Positions 51,358-59,154 of a DNA stretch of 64,000 nt are shown piece after piece. Numbering within the stretch: position 1 is the stretch's first letter; every line of letters starts with the position of its first letter. Origin of the DNA: Limnobacter sp. (GTDB lineage: Bacteria > Pseudomonadota > Gammaproteobacteria > Burkholderiales > Burkholderiaceae_B); assembly GCA_029866125.1 (NCBI GenBank), contig JARWZZ010000009.1, positions 1 through 64,000 of the forward strand, read 5' to 3'. Under the pieces are notes generated by a model. It made no database searches. It was not told where the DNA came from and saw only the letters and a program-made list of their open reading frames with translations. The position numbers were made by a program, and so were the translations under genes.

Positions 51358-53096
51358 TCAGCGGCCCTGCCTTTTTGTGGGAACAAGCCTTTGGGCCTTT
51401 TCTGAATAAACAAAATGATGAACACCAAGATGATGATGCTGGCGAGTACCGCACCCGTCATGGGCTCCAAGAACTTGTTGGCAACACCCAGCGAGAAGGC
51501 CGCCACCAAGGTGCCCAGCAAGTTGCCCACGCCGCCAAACACCACCACCATGAATGAATCAATGATGTAGTTTTGCCCAAGGTTGGGGCCCACATTGGTC
51601 AATTGGCTTAACGCCACACCGGCAATACCAGCAATGCCAGAGCCCAAGCCGAAGGTCATAGCGTCTACCCAATCGGTGCGCACACCCATGCTTTTGGCCA
51701 TGTTTCGGTTTTGAGAAACAGCCCGCACATTCAGGCCCAGGGATGTTTTTTTCAGAATAATTTGTAGGATGGCAAACACAATCAAAGCAAAGATGAAGAT
51801 GTAAAGGCGGTTTAGGGTGATGGACAATTCGGGGTTGATCTCGACCGAGCCACTCATCCATCCGGGTTGGGACACTTGCCTATTCAGCGGTGAAAAAATG
51901 GTTCGCACCAATTGTTGAAGAATCAGGCTGATACCAAATGTGGCCAGCAAAGTTTCCAAGGGCCTGCCGTGCAGGAAGCGAATCACGCAACGCTCAATCA
52001 ACACGCCCACAGAAGCAGCCACCACAAAAGCCAGCGGAATAGCCACCCACAGGGAATAGTCAATTGCGGTGGGCATCATCAATTGCACCACATAGGTGGT
52101 GTAGGCACCCAGCATCATCATCTCGCCATGGGCCATGTTGATCACACCCATTACGCCAAAGGTAATGGCCAAGCCAATTGCGGCCAGTAACAAAACCGAC
52201 CCCAAGCTCAAGCCAAAAAACAACTGATCCAAAAACGCATACAACTTGGTGCGCATTTGCATGCCCTGTTGGGCTTCAAAGGCGGCTTTCAGTACCACGG
52301 GTTCCGTTTCAGAAAGAATCAATTCATCCAGCATGTTGCGTACCGCGGCCTGCTGGCTACCTGCCAATTGGGTCACAGCTTTGGCCCGTTCCAGTGGGTC
52401 TTTGGCGTTGCTCAAGGTGTACATGGCCAAGGCGGTGTCCATTGCTTTTTGCACCCGCTCGTTTTTCTCGGTTAAACGTACCTTTTGGATGGCGGCAATG
52501 GTGGGCTCGTCCAGCTCGGCTAGCAAGCCCAGCACTGCCTGTTCACGGATGCTGGCCTGGGGGTCATTGATTTGCAGGCGTGATACTGCGCCTTTCAAAT
52601 AAGTACGCAGCGCGTTGTTTACACGTATTTTAGTCAAGCTCATGGATTGAGCTTGAGAAGAATTTTCAGGAATAAGCTCACCCGTCAAAGCATTGCTGAG
52701 TGTGGTGCGGCCATCCTTTTCCACCTGCGCAACTAGCGCGGCGTCTTGCTCATTGAAATACAGGTTCCCATCTTGCAGGGTTTTGAACAAATTCAGCACG
52801 GGCCCAGTGGACTTGCTTTCCAGCGCAATCAGTAGCCCTTCCAACTCTGCCATCGGGGTGGTGGTTAGCGCTTTCAGTAACTCGGGTACTGTCAGTGTAG
52901 AGTAGTCAACGGGTGCGGGCTCGTCAGGTGTGTCATCAGCAGCTTCAGTGTTGGACTGGGCAAATGCCGCACCACCTGAATACAGGCACAGTGGGTCCAA
53001 CAGCGTTAAGCTTAGCAGCACTGCAAACACACTGAACAAGAGGAATCGGGGCGCAATCACAGTCGTTTCCTGAAACAAATGGTCATGAAATTTCAA
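51354..53096 (-). CDS. urtB: Urea ABC transporter permease with long N-terminal domain
   Basis: LivH-like C-terminal half; GVINMAHGEMMMLGAYTTYVVQ. Confidence 0.92.
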   Translation of the reverse strand: MKFHDHLFQETTVIAPRFLLFSVFAVLLSLTLLDPLCLYSGGAAFAQSNTEAADDTPDEPAPVDYSTLTVPELLKALTTTPMAELEGLLIALESKSTGPVLNLFKTLQDGNLYFNEQDAALVAQVEKDGRTTLSNALTGELIPENSSQAQSMSLTKIRVNNALRTYLKGAVSRLQINDPQASIREQAVLGLLAELDEPTIAAIQKVRLTEKNERVQKAMDTALAMYTLSNAKDPLERAKAVTQLAGSQQAAVRNMLDELILSETEPVVLKAAFEAQQGMQMRTKLYAFLDQLFFGLSLGSVLLLAAIGLAITFGVMGVINMAHGEMMMLGAYTTYVVQLMMPTAIDYSLWVAIPLAFVVAASVGVLIERCVIRFLHGRPLETLLATFGISLILQQLVRTIFSPLNRQVSQPGWMSGSVEINPELSITLNRLYIFIFALIVFAILQIILKKTSLGLNVRAVSQNRNMAKSMGVRTDWVDAMTFGLGSGIAGIAGVALSQLTNVGPNLGQNYIIDSFMVVVFGGVGNLLGTLVAAFSLGVANKFLEPMTGAVLASIIILVFIILFIQKRPKGLFPQKGRAAE

Positions 53097-53100
53097 TAAA

Positions 53101-53125
53101 GGCCTGCCCTATAAATGAGCAGGCC
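53101..53125 (-). terminator. Hairpin between urtA and urtB (attenuator-like)
   Basis: GGCCTGC-N11-GCAGGCC followed by TTTATTG on - strand. Confidence 0.5.
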
Positions 53126-53138
53126 CGGGGGTCAACAA

Positions 53139-54449
53139 TTAATAGTTTTGACCTGAACACTTCTTGGTTTTGGTGTTGTAGTTGCCGCATTTGATTGGGG
53201 CAGTCCAGTCTGCAATCAGGTCTTTGGAACCTGGCAGGTAGTCGGACCATGCATCACCTTCCACCACGCCTTTGGTGGCTGAAACCACTTCAAACTGGCC
53301 ATTGTCCTGAATCTCGCCAATCAACACGGGCTTGGACAAGTGGTGGTTTTTGTTCATCACAGCGGTGCCACCAGTCAGGTTTTTAACCTTCTGACCAATC
53401 ATGGCCTGCTCAACTTTGTCAGTGGCTGTGGTTTTGGCTTTTTCAACTGCCTGCACCCACATTTTGAAGCCGATGTAAGTTGCTTCCATCGGGTCATTGG
53501 TTACGCGCTTGGGGCCAGCAAAAGCTTTCCATTGCTTGATGAATGCGTCGTTTTCAGGACTCTTCACGCTTTGGAAATAATTCCATGCAGCCAAGTGGCC
53601 CACCAAAGGTTTGGTGTCGATGCCTGACAGCTCTTCCTCGCCCACAGAGAAGGCTACAACTGGAATTTTTTGTGATGTGATGCCTTGGTTACCCAACTCT
53701 TTGTAGAACGGTACGTTGGCATCGCCGTTGATGGTGGACACCACGGCAGTCTTTTTGCCAGCGCTACCAAACTTCTTGATGTCAGACACAATGGACTGCC
53801 AATCGGAATGACCGAAAGGTGTGTAGCTGATCATGATGTCTTCTTGCTTCACGCCTTTGGACTTCAAATACGCTTCCAACACTTTGTTGGTGGTGCGTGG
53901 GTACACATAGTCGGTACCTGCCAACACCCAACGCTTCACCTTCAAATCTTTCATCAGGTAGTCCACTGCGGGCACAGCCTGTTGGTTGGGTGCGGCACCG
54001 GTGTAGAACACGTTTTTGGAAGACTCTTCACCCTCGTACTGCACGGGGTAGAACAGCAAACCGTTCAACTCTTCAATCACCGGCAAAACGGATTTACGAG
54101 ATACGGAAGTCCAGCAACCGAAAATCACATCCACTTTGTCTTTGGTTAGCAGTTCGCGTGTTTTTTCAGCAAACAGGGGCCAGTTGGACGCGGGGTCCAC
54201 CACCACAGCCTCCAGCTTTTTGCCCAGCAAACCACCCTTCTTGTTTTGCTCGGCCACCATCATCAACACGGTGTCTTTCAACGTCGTTTCAGAAATGGCC
54301 ATGGTGCCCGACAAGGAGTGCAACACACCCACTTTGATGGTGTCAGCCGCGTAGGCGCTGGCCGTCATACCGATGGATGCAGCTGCTGTGGCAGCCATCA
54401 AGGCCAAATTCAGGCCCAGTTTTTTGAATTTCATAGGAAGTAACCTCAT
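53139..54449 (-). CDS. urtA: Urea ABC transporter substrate-binding protein
   Basis: DTIKVGVLHSLSGTMAISETTLKD; GCWTSVSRKSVLPV. Confidence 0.95.
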   Translation of the reverse strand: MRLLPMKFKKLGLNLALMAATAAASIGMTASAYAADTIKVGVLHSLSGTMAISETTLKDTVLMMVAEQNKKGGLLGKKLEAVVVDPASNWPLFAEKTRELLTKDKVDVIFGCWTSVSRKSVLPVIEELNGLLFYPVQYEGEESSKNVFYTGAAPNQQAVPAVDYLMKDLKVKRWVLAGTDYVYPRTTNKVLEAYLKSKGVKQEDIMISYTPFGHSDWQSIVSDIKKFGSAGKKTAVVSTINGDANVPFYKELGNQGITSQKIPVVAFSVGEEELSGIDTKPLVGHLAAWNYFQSVKSPENDAFIKQWKAFAGPKRVTNDPMEATYIGFKMWVQAVEKAKTTATDKVEQAMIGQKVKNLTGGTAVMNKNHHLSKPVLIGEIQDNGQFEVVSATKGVVEGDAWSDYLPGSKDLIADWTAPIKCGNYNTKTKKCSGQNY

Positions 54450-54693
54450 AAATGATCGGAAAGCGGAAATGCAATGGAATGCGGCAATTGGCTAAAGTAA
54501 TAAGGCCAGACCAGTGTGGGTTAAACCGCCCATTTGAGGTATGAGGCTTTTGACGCAACCGGGTACGTTATTTGACGTAGTCACAGGTGGAAACGGCTGA
54601 TTCAGGAACCTTTGACTCTGGAAGGTTACTGAAAGTCAGTTGGCAATTAACTCAAGAATCTTGACAAAAACACACACCCAGTGCTACCTTTAA

Positions 54694-55089
54694 ATGAAAG
54701 AAAAGTCTTGCCATGCATTTCGCGTATTTAAAACCAGATGGTTTTCAAAAGCTGCCAAAAAGGAATCAATTTCCGATTCGGAGTTGTGCTTAGCAATCAC
54801 GCAAGTATTGAATGGACAGGCAGAAAACCTCGGCGGAGGTGTATTTAAGAAGCGTCTCAACAAAAATATGCATAGAGCGCTTCTACTCACTCAGTCCAAA
54901 AATCATTGGGTTTATGCCTATTTGTTTGCTAAGAATCAGCGCCAGAACATTGATGATTTGGAGTTGATTGAATTTCGAAAACTGGCCGATCTGTATTCTT
55001 TAATGAGCGATAAAGACATAGCCAAAGCAGTGATGAACAAAGAATGGATTGAGATTTGTCATGACAAAGAAACAGAAATTCAAAAGTGA
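54694..55089 (+). CDS. RelE-like type II toxin (PF06296-like)
   Basis: FKTRWFSKAAKK...GQAENLGGGVFKKRLN...RALLLTQSKNHWVYAYLFAKN; overlaps HTH gene. Confidence 0.8.
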   Translation: MKEKSCHAFRVFKTRWFSKAAKKESISDSELCLAITQVLNGQAENLGGGVFKKRLNKNMHRALLLTQSKNHWVYAYLFAKNQRQNIDDLELIEFRKLADLYSLMSDKDIAKAVMNKEWIEICHDKETEIQK

Positions 55090-55384
55090 TGCGTTTGAAG
55101 CGATTTATTCCAGTGTGGAAGGATTGCATAAGGCCGGTGTAGTTAGCAAAGCAACATTGCGCAAATTTCAGGAGTCTTGTATTGAGACACCGCCACAATT
55201 TGAGCCCAAACAGATCAAGCGAATTAGGGAACTGAACAACGTCAGTCAGCCTATATTCGCCAAATATTTGAACACCACAGAATCCACGGTGCAAAAGTGG
55301 GAGTCTGGTGCCAAACATCCAAGCGGAATGGCTCTCAAGCTATTAGCTATTGTGAAAAAACATGGACTTGAAATATTGAATTGA
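55061..55384 (+). CDS. HigA/NadS-like helix-turn-helix antitoxin
   Basis: IKRIRELNNVSQPIFAKYLNTTESTVQKWESGAKHPSGMALKLL. Confidence 0.85.
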   Translation: MTKKQKFKSDAFEAIYSSVEGLHKAGVVSKATLRKFQESCIETPPQFEPKQIKRIRELNNVSQPIFAKYLNTTESTVQKWESGAKHPSGMALKLLAIVKKHGLEILN

Positions 55385-55504
55385 ATTGTAAAAGTTGAAT
55401 TTTCACCTGAAAGAAGGTGTTAAATCTGGGGGTCGTAATTTCGGCCAAAGCGGACATGAAGCTCTCGACTTATAGCGTCTCCAAGGTGATCTTGAACCGA
55501 CGTT

Positions 55505-55571
55505 GAATAACGCCCGGATTAACCAGCAAAAATGCGAAGCATTTTCGTCCGTGTTGAGCCTACAGTTAGGC
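55505..55571 (-). other. attC: attC-like site 4
   Basis: - strand GCCTAAC...AAAATGCTTCGCATTTT...GCGTTATTC. Confidence 0.7.
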
Positions 55572-55606
55572 TGGGGCATGGAGTGAAATTGGGTGAAATT
55601 CAGCTG

Positions 55607-56209
55607 TTATTCGTACAGGAGAACTTCTCGTATGTTTAGGGTCTGTATTGCCTGTTCTACTCTAGATCTCACCTCACTGGCTTCTGTGCACAGAGTGACC
55701 ATGGATATCCGATCTGGGACGTATCCGATCTCTAAGTTCACAGGATCAAAAATTCTCAGCGCAAACGTGTCAACTTTGGGTGCTTGAACTTGTACATGAA
55801 TTTCAGAATACGTCGTATAGGCACGCTCTGATAGGAGGTCGTCTAGCCGTTCGTCTATGTGCTCCCATGAGTTGCGTACAGCCAGAGATTGAAGTGTTGG
55901 CAGTTGAGGGCTGCCCAGAAGCGCGATTAGCGCCGTTGAGCGAGTTGCTGCCTTATGTGCTCTCTTGCCTTTCCGATCTCCTAGAAACAAGGAGCGAGAC
56001 ACCGCAGCAGCGGAAGTTAACAGTAGAGTGCAATCGGCGGCAATATCGATGGGTGGATAGGAGAGACCGTCGTCCACCCCCTGGTCTAATGCTTTCCAAT
56101 GTGATGCCGCTGCTTTAAGACGATCAGATGAGCTCGCGATATGCCGGCAACTGAGGTCCGCAGAAAGTAAGTGCATCAATGCCGGGAAATTTGAGCTGCG
56201 TATGGTCAT
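55607..56209 (-). CDS. Cassette ORF, hypothetical protein
   Basis: ORF between attC-like sites; start placed at MTIRSSNF to avoid upstream attC. Confidence 0.6.
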   Translation of the reverse strand: MTIRSSNFPALMHLLSADLSCRHIASSSDRLKAAASHWKALDQGVDDGLSYPPIDIAADCTLLLTSAAAVSRSLFLGDRKGKRAHKAATRSTALIALLGSPQLPTLQSLAVRNSWEHIDERLDDLLSERAYTTYSEIHVQVQAPKVDTFALRIFDPVNLEIGYVPDRISMVTLCTEASEVRSRVEQAIQTLNIREVLLYE

Positions 56210-56248
56210 GTTTTGCCTAGGAATAACCAAGACGTGTGTTTGCGAAAA

Positions 56249-56299
56249 GCATAACGCTTTGCTCACCGGAAAATCGGGAGCGTAGCGAATTGTTATGTT
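56249..56299 (-). other. attC: attC-like site 3 (short)
   Basis: - strand AACATAAC...CCCGATTTTCCGG...GTTATGC. Confidence 0.75.
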
Positions 56300-56302
56300 T
56301 CT

Positions 56303-56908
56303 TCATTCTCGAAGCCGCTCCTTATACATCTTTTCGACTCCGTCAACGGCACTTTGAATCTTCTGGGTAAATTCATCTTTGTCATTTACGTAGTAGACAA
56401 TTTTGTCGTTCGCCTCGACCCTTTCAGGGCTACGATCAACTTGTGCGCCTGGCCCGGCATAGGCGCCCTTCAGCCAAAAGTGGAGCCAAATCTCTGCTCG
56501 CAGAGTACCGATCAGATCCTGAATTGGCTGGAAGCAATCTGTAACTTCAGTTCCCCAAATTGCTCTCGCCTCAAGGGCGAGTGCTCGCAATTCAGATCGT
56601 TTTTCGTACAGGCTTGTCAGGCGCTCCGAATAAATACGCTGCTCTTCGTCAAGACTGCGTCCAGCTTCAACTTCCTCTTTGCGCAAAAACAGCATTGGGC
56701 TACGAACTGCCTGAATCGCATCTTGAATTTGATATGTAGTAATCAGGATATTCTTAGCAACCTGAAACTTGGATGTGCCGTGGAGTTGTCGACGCCATGT
56801 GCTTAAGCCCAGACCGCCTATGACGAGGGCACCTAATGTGCCAATAATCGCAAAGACGTCTTTGGTAAGACCGAGGTCCGCTGCGGTCAGGGTAAAGCAG
56901 ATGCTCAA
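56303..56908 (-). CDS. Cassette ORF, hypothetical single-TM protein (TTG start)
   Basis: Between attC-like sites; N-terminal hydrophobic helix; GGAG RBS. Confidence 0.65.
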   Translation of the reverse strand: MSICFTLTAADLGLTKDVFAIIGTLGALVIGGLGLSTWRRQLHGTSKFQVAKNILITTYQIQDAIQAVRSPMLFLRKEEVEAGRSLDEEQRIYSERLTSLYEKRSELRALALEARAIWGTEVTDCFQPIQDLIGTLRAEIWLHFWLKGAYAGPGAQVDRSPERVEANDKIVYYVNDKDEFTQKIQSAVDGVEKMYKERLRE

Positions 56909-56922
56909 CGGTCACTCCAAAA

Positions 56923-56996
56923 AACATAACGTAAAGGTGACCGGCACGTTGCGGCAAGAGGCCGCAACGTATCCGAGTCGACCGACCTGTTAGAGC
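56923..56996 (-). other. attC: attC-like site 2
   Basis: - strand GCTCTAAC...ACGTTGCGGC/GCCGCAACGT perfect hairpin...GTTATGTT. Confidence 0.85.
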
Positions 56997-56999
56997 TCG

Positions 57000-57530
57000 T
57001 CACATCACCCTCCACCGCACCACCCTGTATCCCTCAAAGATGCGAAACGTGACGTACACCGAGCGAAAACAGCCGAGATCATGTACTGCGGTCTGTGCCC
57101 ACATCTTCTCTACCAGCGCCATAGAACCTGAATTCAAGAACGGATAGTGAATGGAGACGAGCAAGTACCCCGGCCCGTACTTGTCTCTAAATGGAACGTA
57201 CCCATTTTTCTCCAACTTGGCCTTGACCGCCGCCACGAATTTCAGTGCGAACTCTTCATCCATGTTAATAAACGGGCCGTTACCTACTGAAACGTGCGCC
57301 TCGCCGGGAGTGGCGTACGAGTTCAAGTCTCGCGCATACGAGTCATTCCAGTACGCGGTAACGACTTCTGCCCACCGCGTAGTTCGGCCTGATTGAATGA
57401 TCGCTTCAGGCGGATCAGGCTCAGCAATGACACGATAGCTCGCGCGATGTCGACGATTCAGTTCATTGATAAGAAGTCCGACTTGAAATCGCTCGTGCTT
57501 TTCTTTGATGGTGCTGCGAGGGTTTGGCAC
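57000..57530 (-). CDS. Cassette ORF, hypothetical protein
   Basis: ORF between attC-like sites; GTG start, close to core site. Confidence 0.6.
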   Translation of the reverse strand: MPNPRSTIKEKHERFQVGLLINELNRRHRASYRVIAEPDPPEAIIQSGRTTRWAEVVTAYWNDSYARDLNSYATPGEAHVSVGNGPFINMDEEFALKFVAAVKAKLEKNGYVPFRDKYGPGYLLVSIHYPFLNSGSMALVEKMWAQTAVHDLGCFRSVYVTFRIFEGYRVVRWRVM

Positions 57531-57535
57531 GGAGA

Positions 57536-57613
57536 GCTCTAACGTTTGGTTAAGGGGCCGGCTTTAGCCGGTCCAGAGTGAGCGAAGCGAACGACTTGAA
57601 CCACTAGTTAGAC
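57536..57613 (-). other. attC: attC-like site 1
   Basis: - strand GTCTAAC-TAGTGGTTCAAG...ACCGGCTAAAGCCGGC...CTTAACCAAAC-GTTAGAGC; TGGTT(C)AAG pairs with CTTAACCA leaving one extrahelical base. Confidence 0.9.
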
Positions 57614-57624
57614 CAGCCAAGTGA

Positions 57625-58419
57625 TTACCAATTGCTGATTGCATAACCACACGCCTTGAGCTCTTTTGATACTTCAAATCTCCAGCCGCCAGCTGCATCT
57701 AAGTCAACATAGACCACCCCACTGATGTCATTCGGAGTTTCTATTTCTCCCTTGACCAAGGCGCAAACATTCTCCCTGCCTAGCTTTGCCATAAGATATC
57801 CATGTTCGAAAACAACGTTTTGTCGTGCTCTGTTTTTGGCAGGAATTTTTGATTCATGTACGCCCCGGCCGTGATCACAGGGTGTGTATAAAACTAGAGC
57901 AAAGTCAGCGTCGTTTGAATAGTGCTCAATTTTCTCGATGATGGTCATGCCTGAACTGGCTTGCTCATGAAGTATGATTGCTTTAAGGCCTAAGCTTTCT
58001 ATGAAGCGACTAACCTCATGTTTAGCCTCGTTATCTCTGCCATGAACAATAAAGACATTTCTTTTGTTTCTAGCTACCGACTTATTTGTCGCGCCTGATA
58101 TCGTGCTTTGAGTTTTTACTGGCGCTGCTGTTCCGAACTCTAGTGAGTCCAGTAGCGGTGTGAATTGCTCGGAAAGGTACGTTCTTCGTTCTGCATATGT
58201 AGAAAACTTTGGCTGTATAAAGCCCCAGAAAGAGTCCAGGTTTCTATGCAGCTTTAACCATGCTGGTAATTGATTGGAAATTTGGTGATTGCTAAGTAAT
58301 TCATAGCGAAGTTTTTCATATTCGCTAGAGTCTGCGGTTTTGCCTGTGGCATGAGCAATCAATAAATTTAACAGGTAACTTACTTTTTCAAAATCGTTTT
58401 TTAGGAAATTTGTGCTCAT
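57625..58419 (-). CDS. TIR-like domain protein (PF10137/CAP12-type) with AbiJ_NTD3-like N-terminal domain; putative defence effector
   Basis: NVFIVHGRDNEAKHEVSRFIESLGLKAIILHEQ...RARQNVVFEHGYLMAKLGRENVCALVKGEIETPNDISGVVYV; N-term DSFWGFIQPKFSTYAERR. Confidence 0.82.
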   Translation of the reverse strand: MSTNFLKNDFEKVSYLLNLLIAHATGKTADSSEYEKLRYELLSNHQISNQLPAWLKLHRNLDSFWGFIQPKFSTYAERRTYLSEQFTPLLDSLEFGTAAPVKTQSTISGATNKSVARNKRNVFIVHGRDNEAKHEVSRFIESLGLKAIILHEQASSGMTIIEKIEHYSNDADFALVLYTPCDHGRGVHESKIPAKNRARQNVVFEHGYLMAKLGRENVCALVKGEIETPNDISGVVYVDLDAAGGWRFEVSKELKACGYAISNW

Positions 58420-58448
58420 TCACGGAGTACCGGTTCAGTTTGTTTTAG

Positions 58449-58455
58449 GTCTAAC
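58449..58455 (-). other. Recombination core site GTTAGAC (attI- or attC-derived) at the start of the TIR cassette
   Basis: - strand AAATCAAGTTAGACC; matches GTTRRRY. Confidence 0.55.
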
Positions 58456-58781
58456 TTGATTTATCGAACAATAACGGCGATATCCATTTATCCGCGCATG
58501 GCAAATGTTTACATTAAATAAACTATTTCAAATATTTGCCAAGCATCGCATGAACACGATGAAAAATAAACCTTGGTTATTTACCACCAAACGTTGAGCC
58601 TGGAACTCGATTTCGAAGCTCAGAACCATCATCGACAACTGCCAAAGTTCTTAAGACTGCTTTTGCAAATAACTCAAACGCTTCGTCCATAAGTCCAAAT
58701 GACCGCTTCGGCCAAAATCTAGACGTTGAATACACTTATTGGGCCAAGGAATCCGTCTGCAATAGCTACCATGCTCACTTG

Positions 58782-59051
58782 TTATCGACGAGACTCTTGA
58801 ACATCTTTTGCCAGCCAAGCTTTGATAAGAGACTGATAGGGAATGTCTCTTTTGTTTGCTTCGATTTTGATGCTATCCAATAATCCTTCGGGAAGCCTCA
58901 ATGAAATTGTCTTGGTTGAGGGTTTAAGATTCGGAAATATTGCCCGCTGGGCCCTACTCAAATCGAGGTATTCACTTGAATCATGGCTTTCCCAGAATTC
59001 ACGTTCATCTTTCTCGGTTTCGAATTTTGGAAGTGACTTAAGCTCTTTCAT
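58782..59051 (-). CDS. brnA: BrnA-like (CopG/RHH) antitoxin
   Basis: FWESHDSSEYLDLSRAQRAIFPNLKPSTKTISLRLPEGLLDSIKIEANKRDIPYQSLIKAWL. Confidence 0.78.
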   Translation of the reverse strand: MKELKSLPKFETEKDEREFWESHDSSEYLDLSRAQRAIFPNLKPSTKTISLRLPEGLLDSIKIEANKRDIPYQSLIKAWLAKDVQESRR

Positions 59052-59140
59052 AAATCAGTTTTTCCTTTCTGTGCATATTCCGTGCAGCGGTTACACGAAT
59101 CAGGTTATCCATTTCCCTCATGGTAAACGTGATGCATGAA
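59038..59140 (-). pseudogene. brnT: 5'-truncated brnT toxin remnant (C-terminal ~32 codons)
   Basis: - strand frame SCITFTMREMDNLIRVTAARNMHRKEKLIYERA*, overlapping the brnA start; in-frame stop just upstream. Confidence 0.6.
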
Positions 59141-59154
59141 CCCCCTCAAAAACC

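Larger units (their letters stand above)
55505..58455 (-). mobile_element. Gene-cassette array (CALIN-like: attC-like sites without integron integrase)
   Basis: Four attC-like elements plus one core site (GTTAGAC), each just downstream of co-oriented - strand ORFs. Confidence 0.8.

Noticed and set aside
51354-53096. UrtB long N-terminal extension as a novel fusion
   Set aside because: Extended UrtB proteins are typical of proteobacterial urea transporters; not unusual
54455-54490. Sigma54 promoter for urtA (TTGCCGCATTCCATTGCA on -)
   Set aside because: Lacks the -24 GG and has wrong spacing compared with the amtB promoter
58740-58800. A fifth attC site immediately downstream of brnA (CGATAAC...GTGTATTC)
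   Set aside because: Core boxes are degenerate and arms pair poorly; only suggestive
54450-59150. Integrative element with its own integrase
   Set aside because: No tyrosine or serine recombinase, no transposase, no tRNA and no clear long flanking direct repeats found; cassette-array explanation fits better
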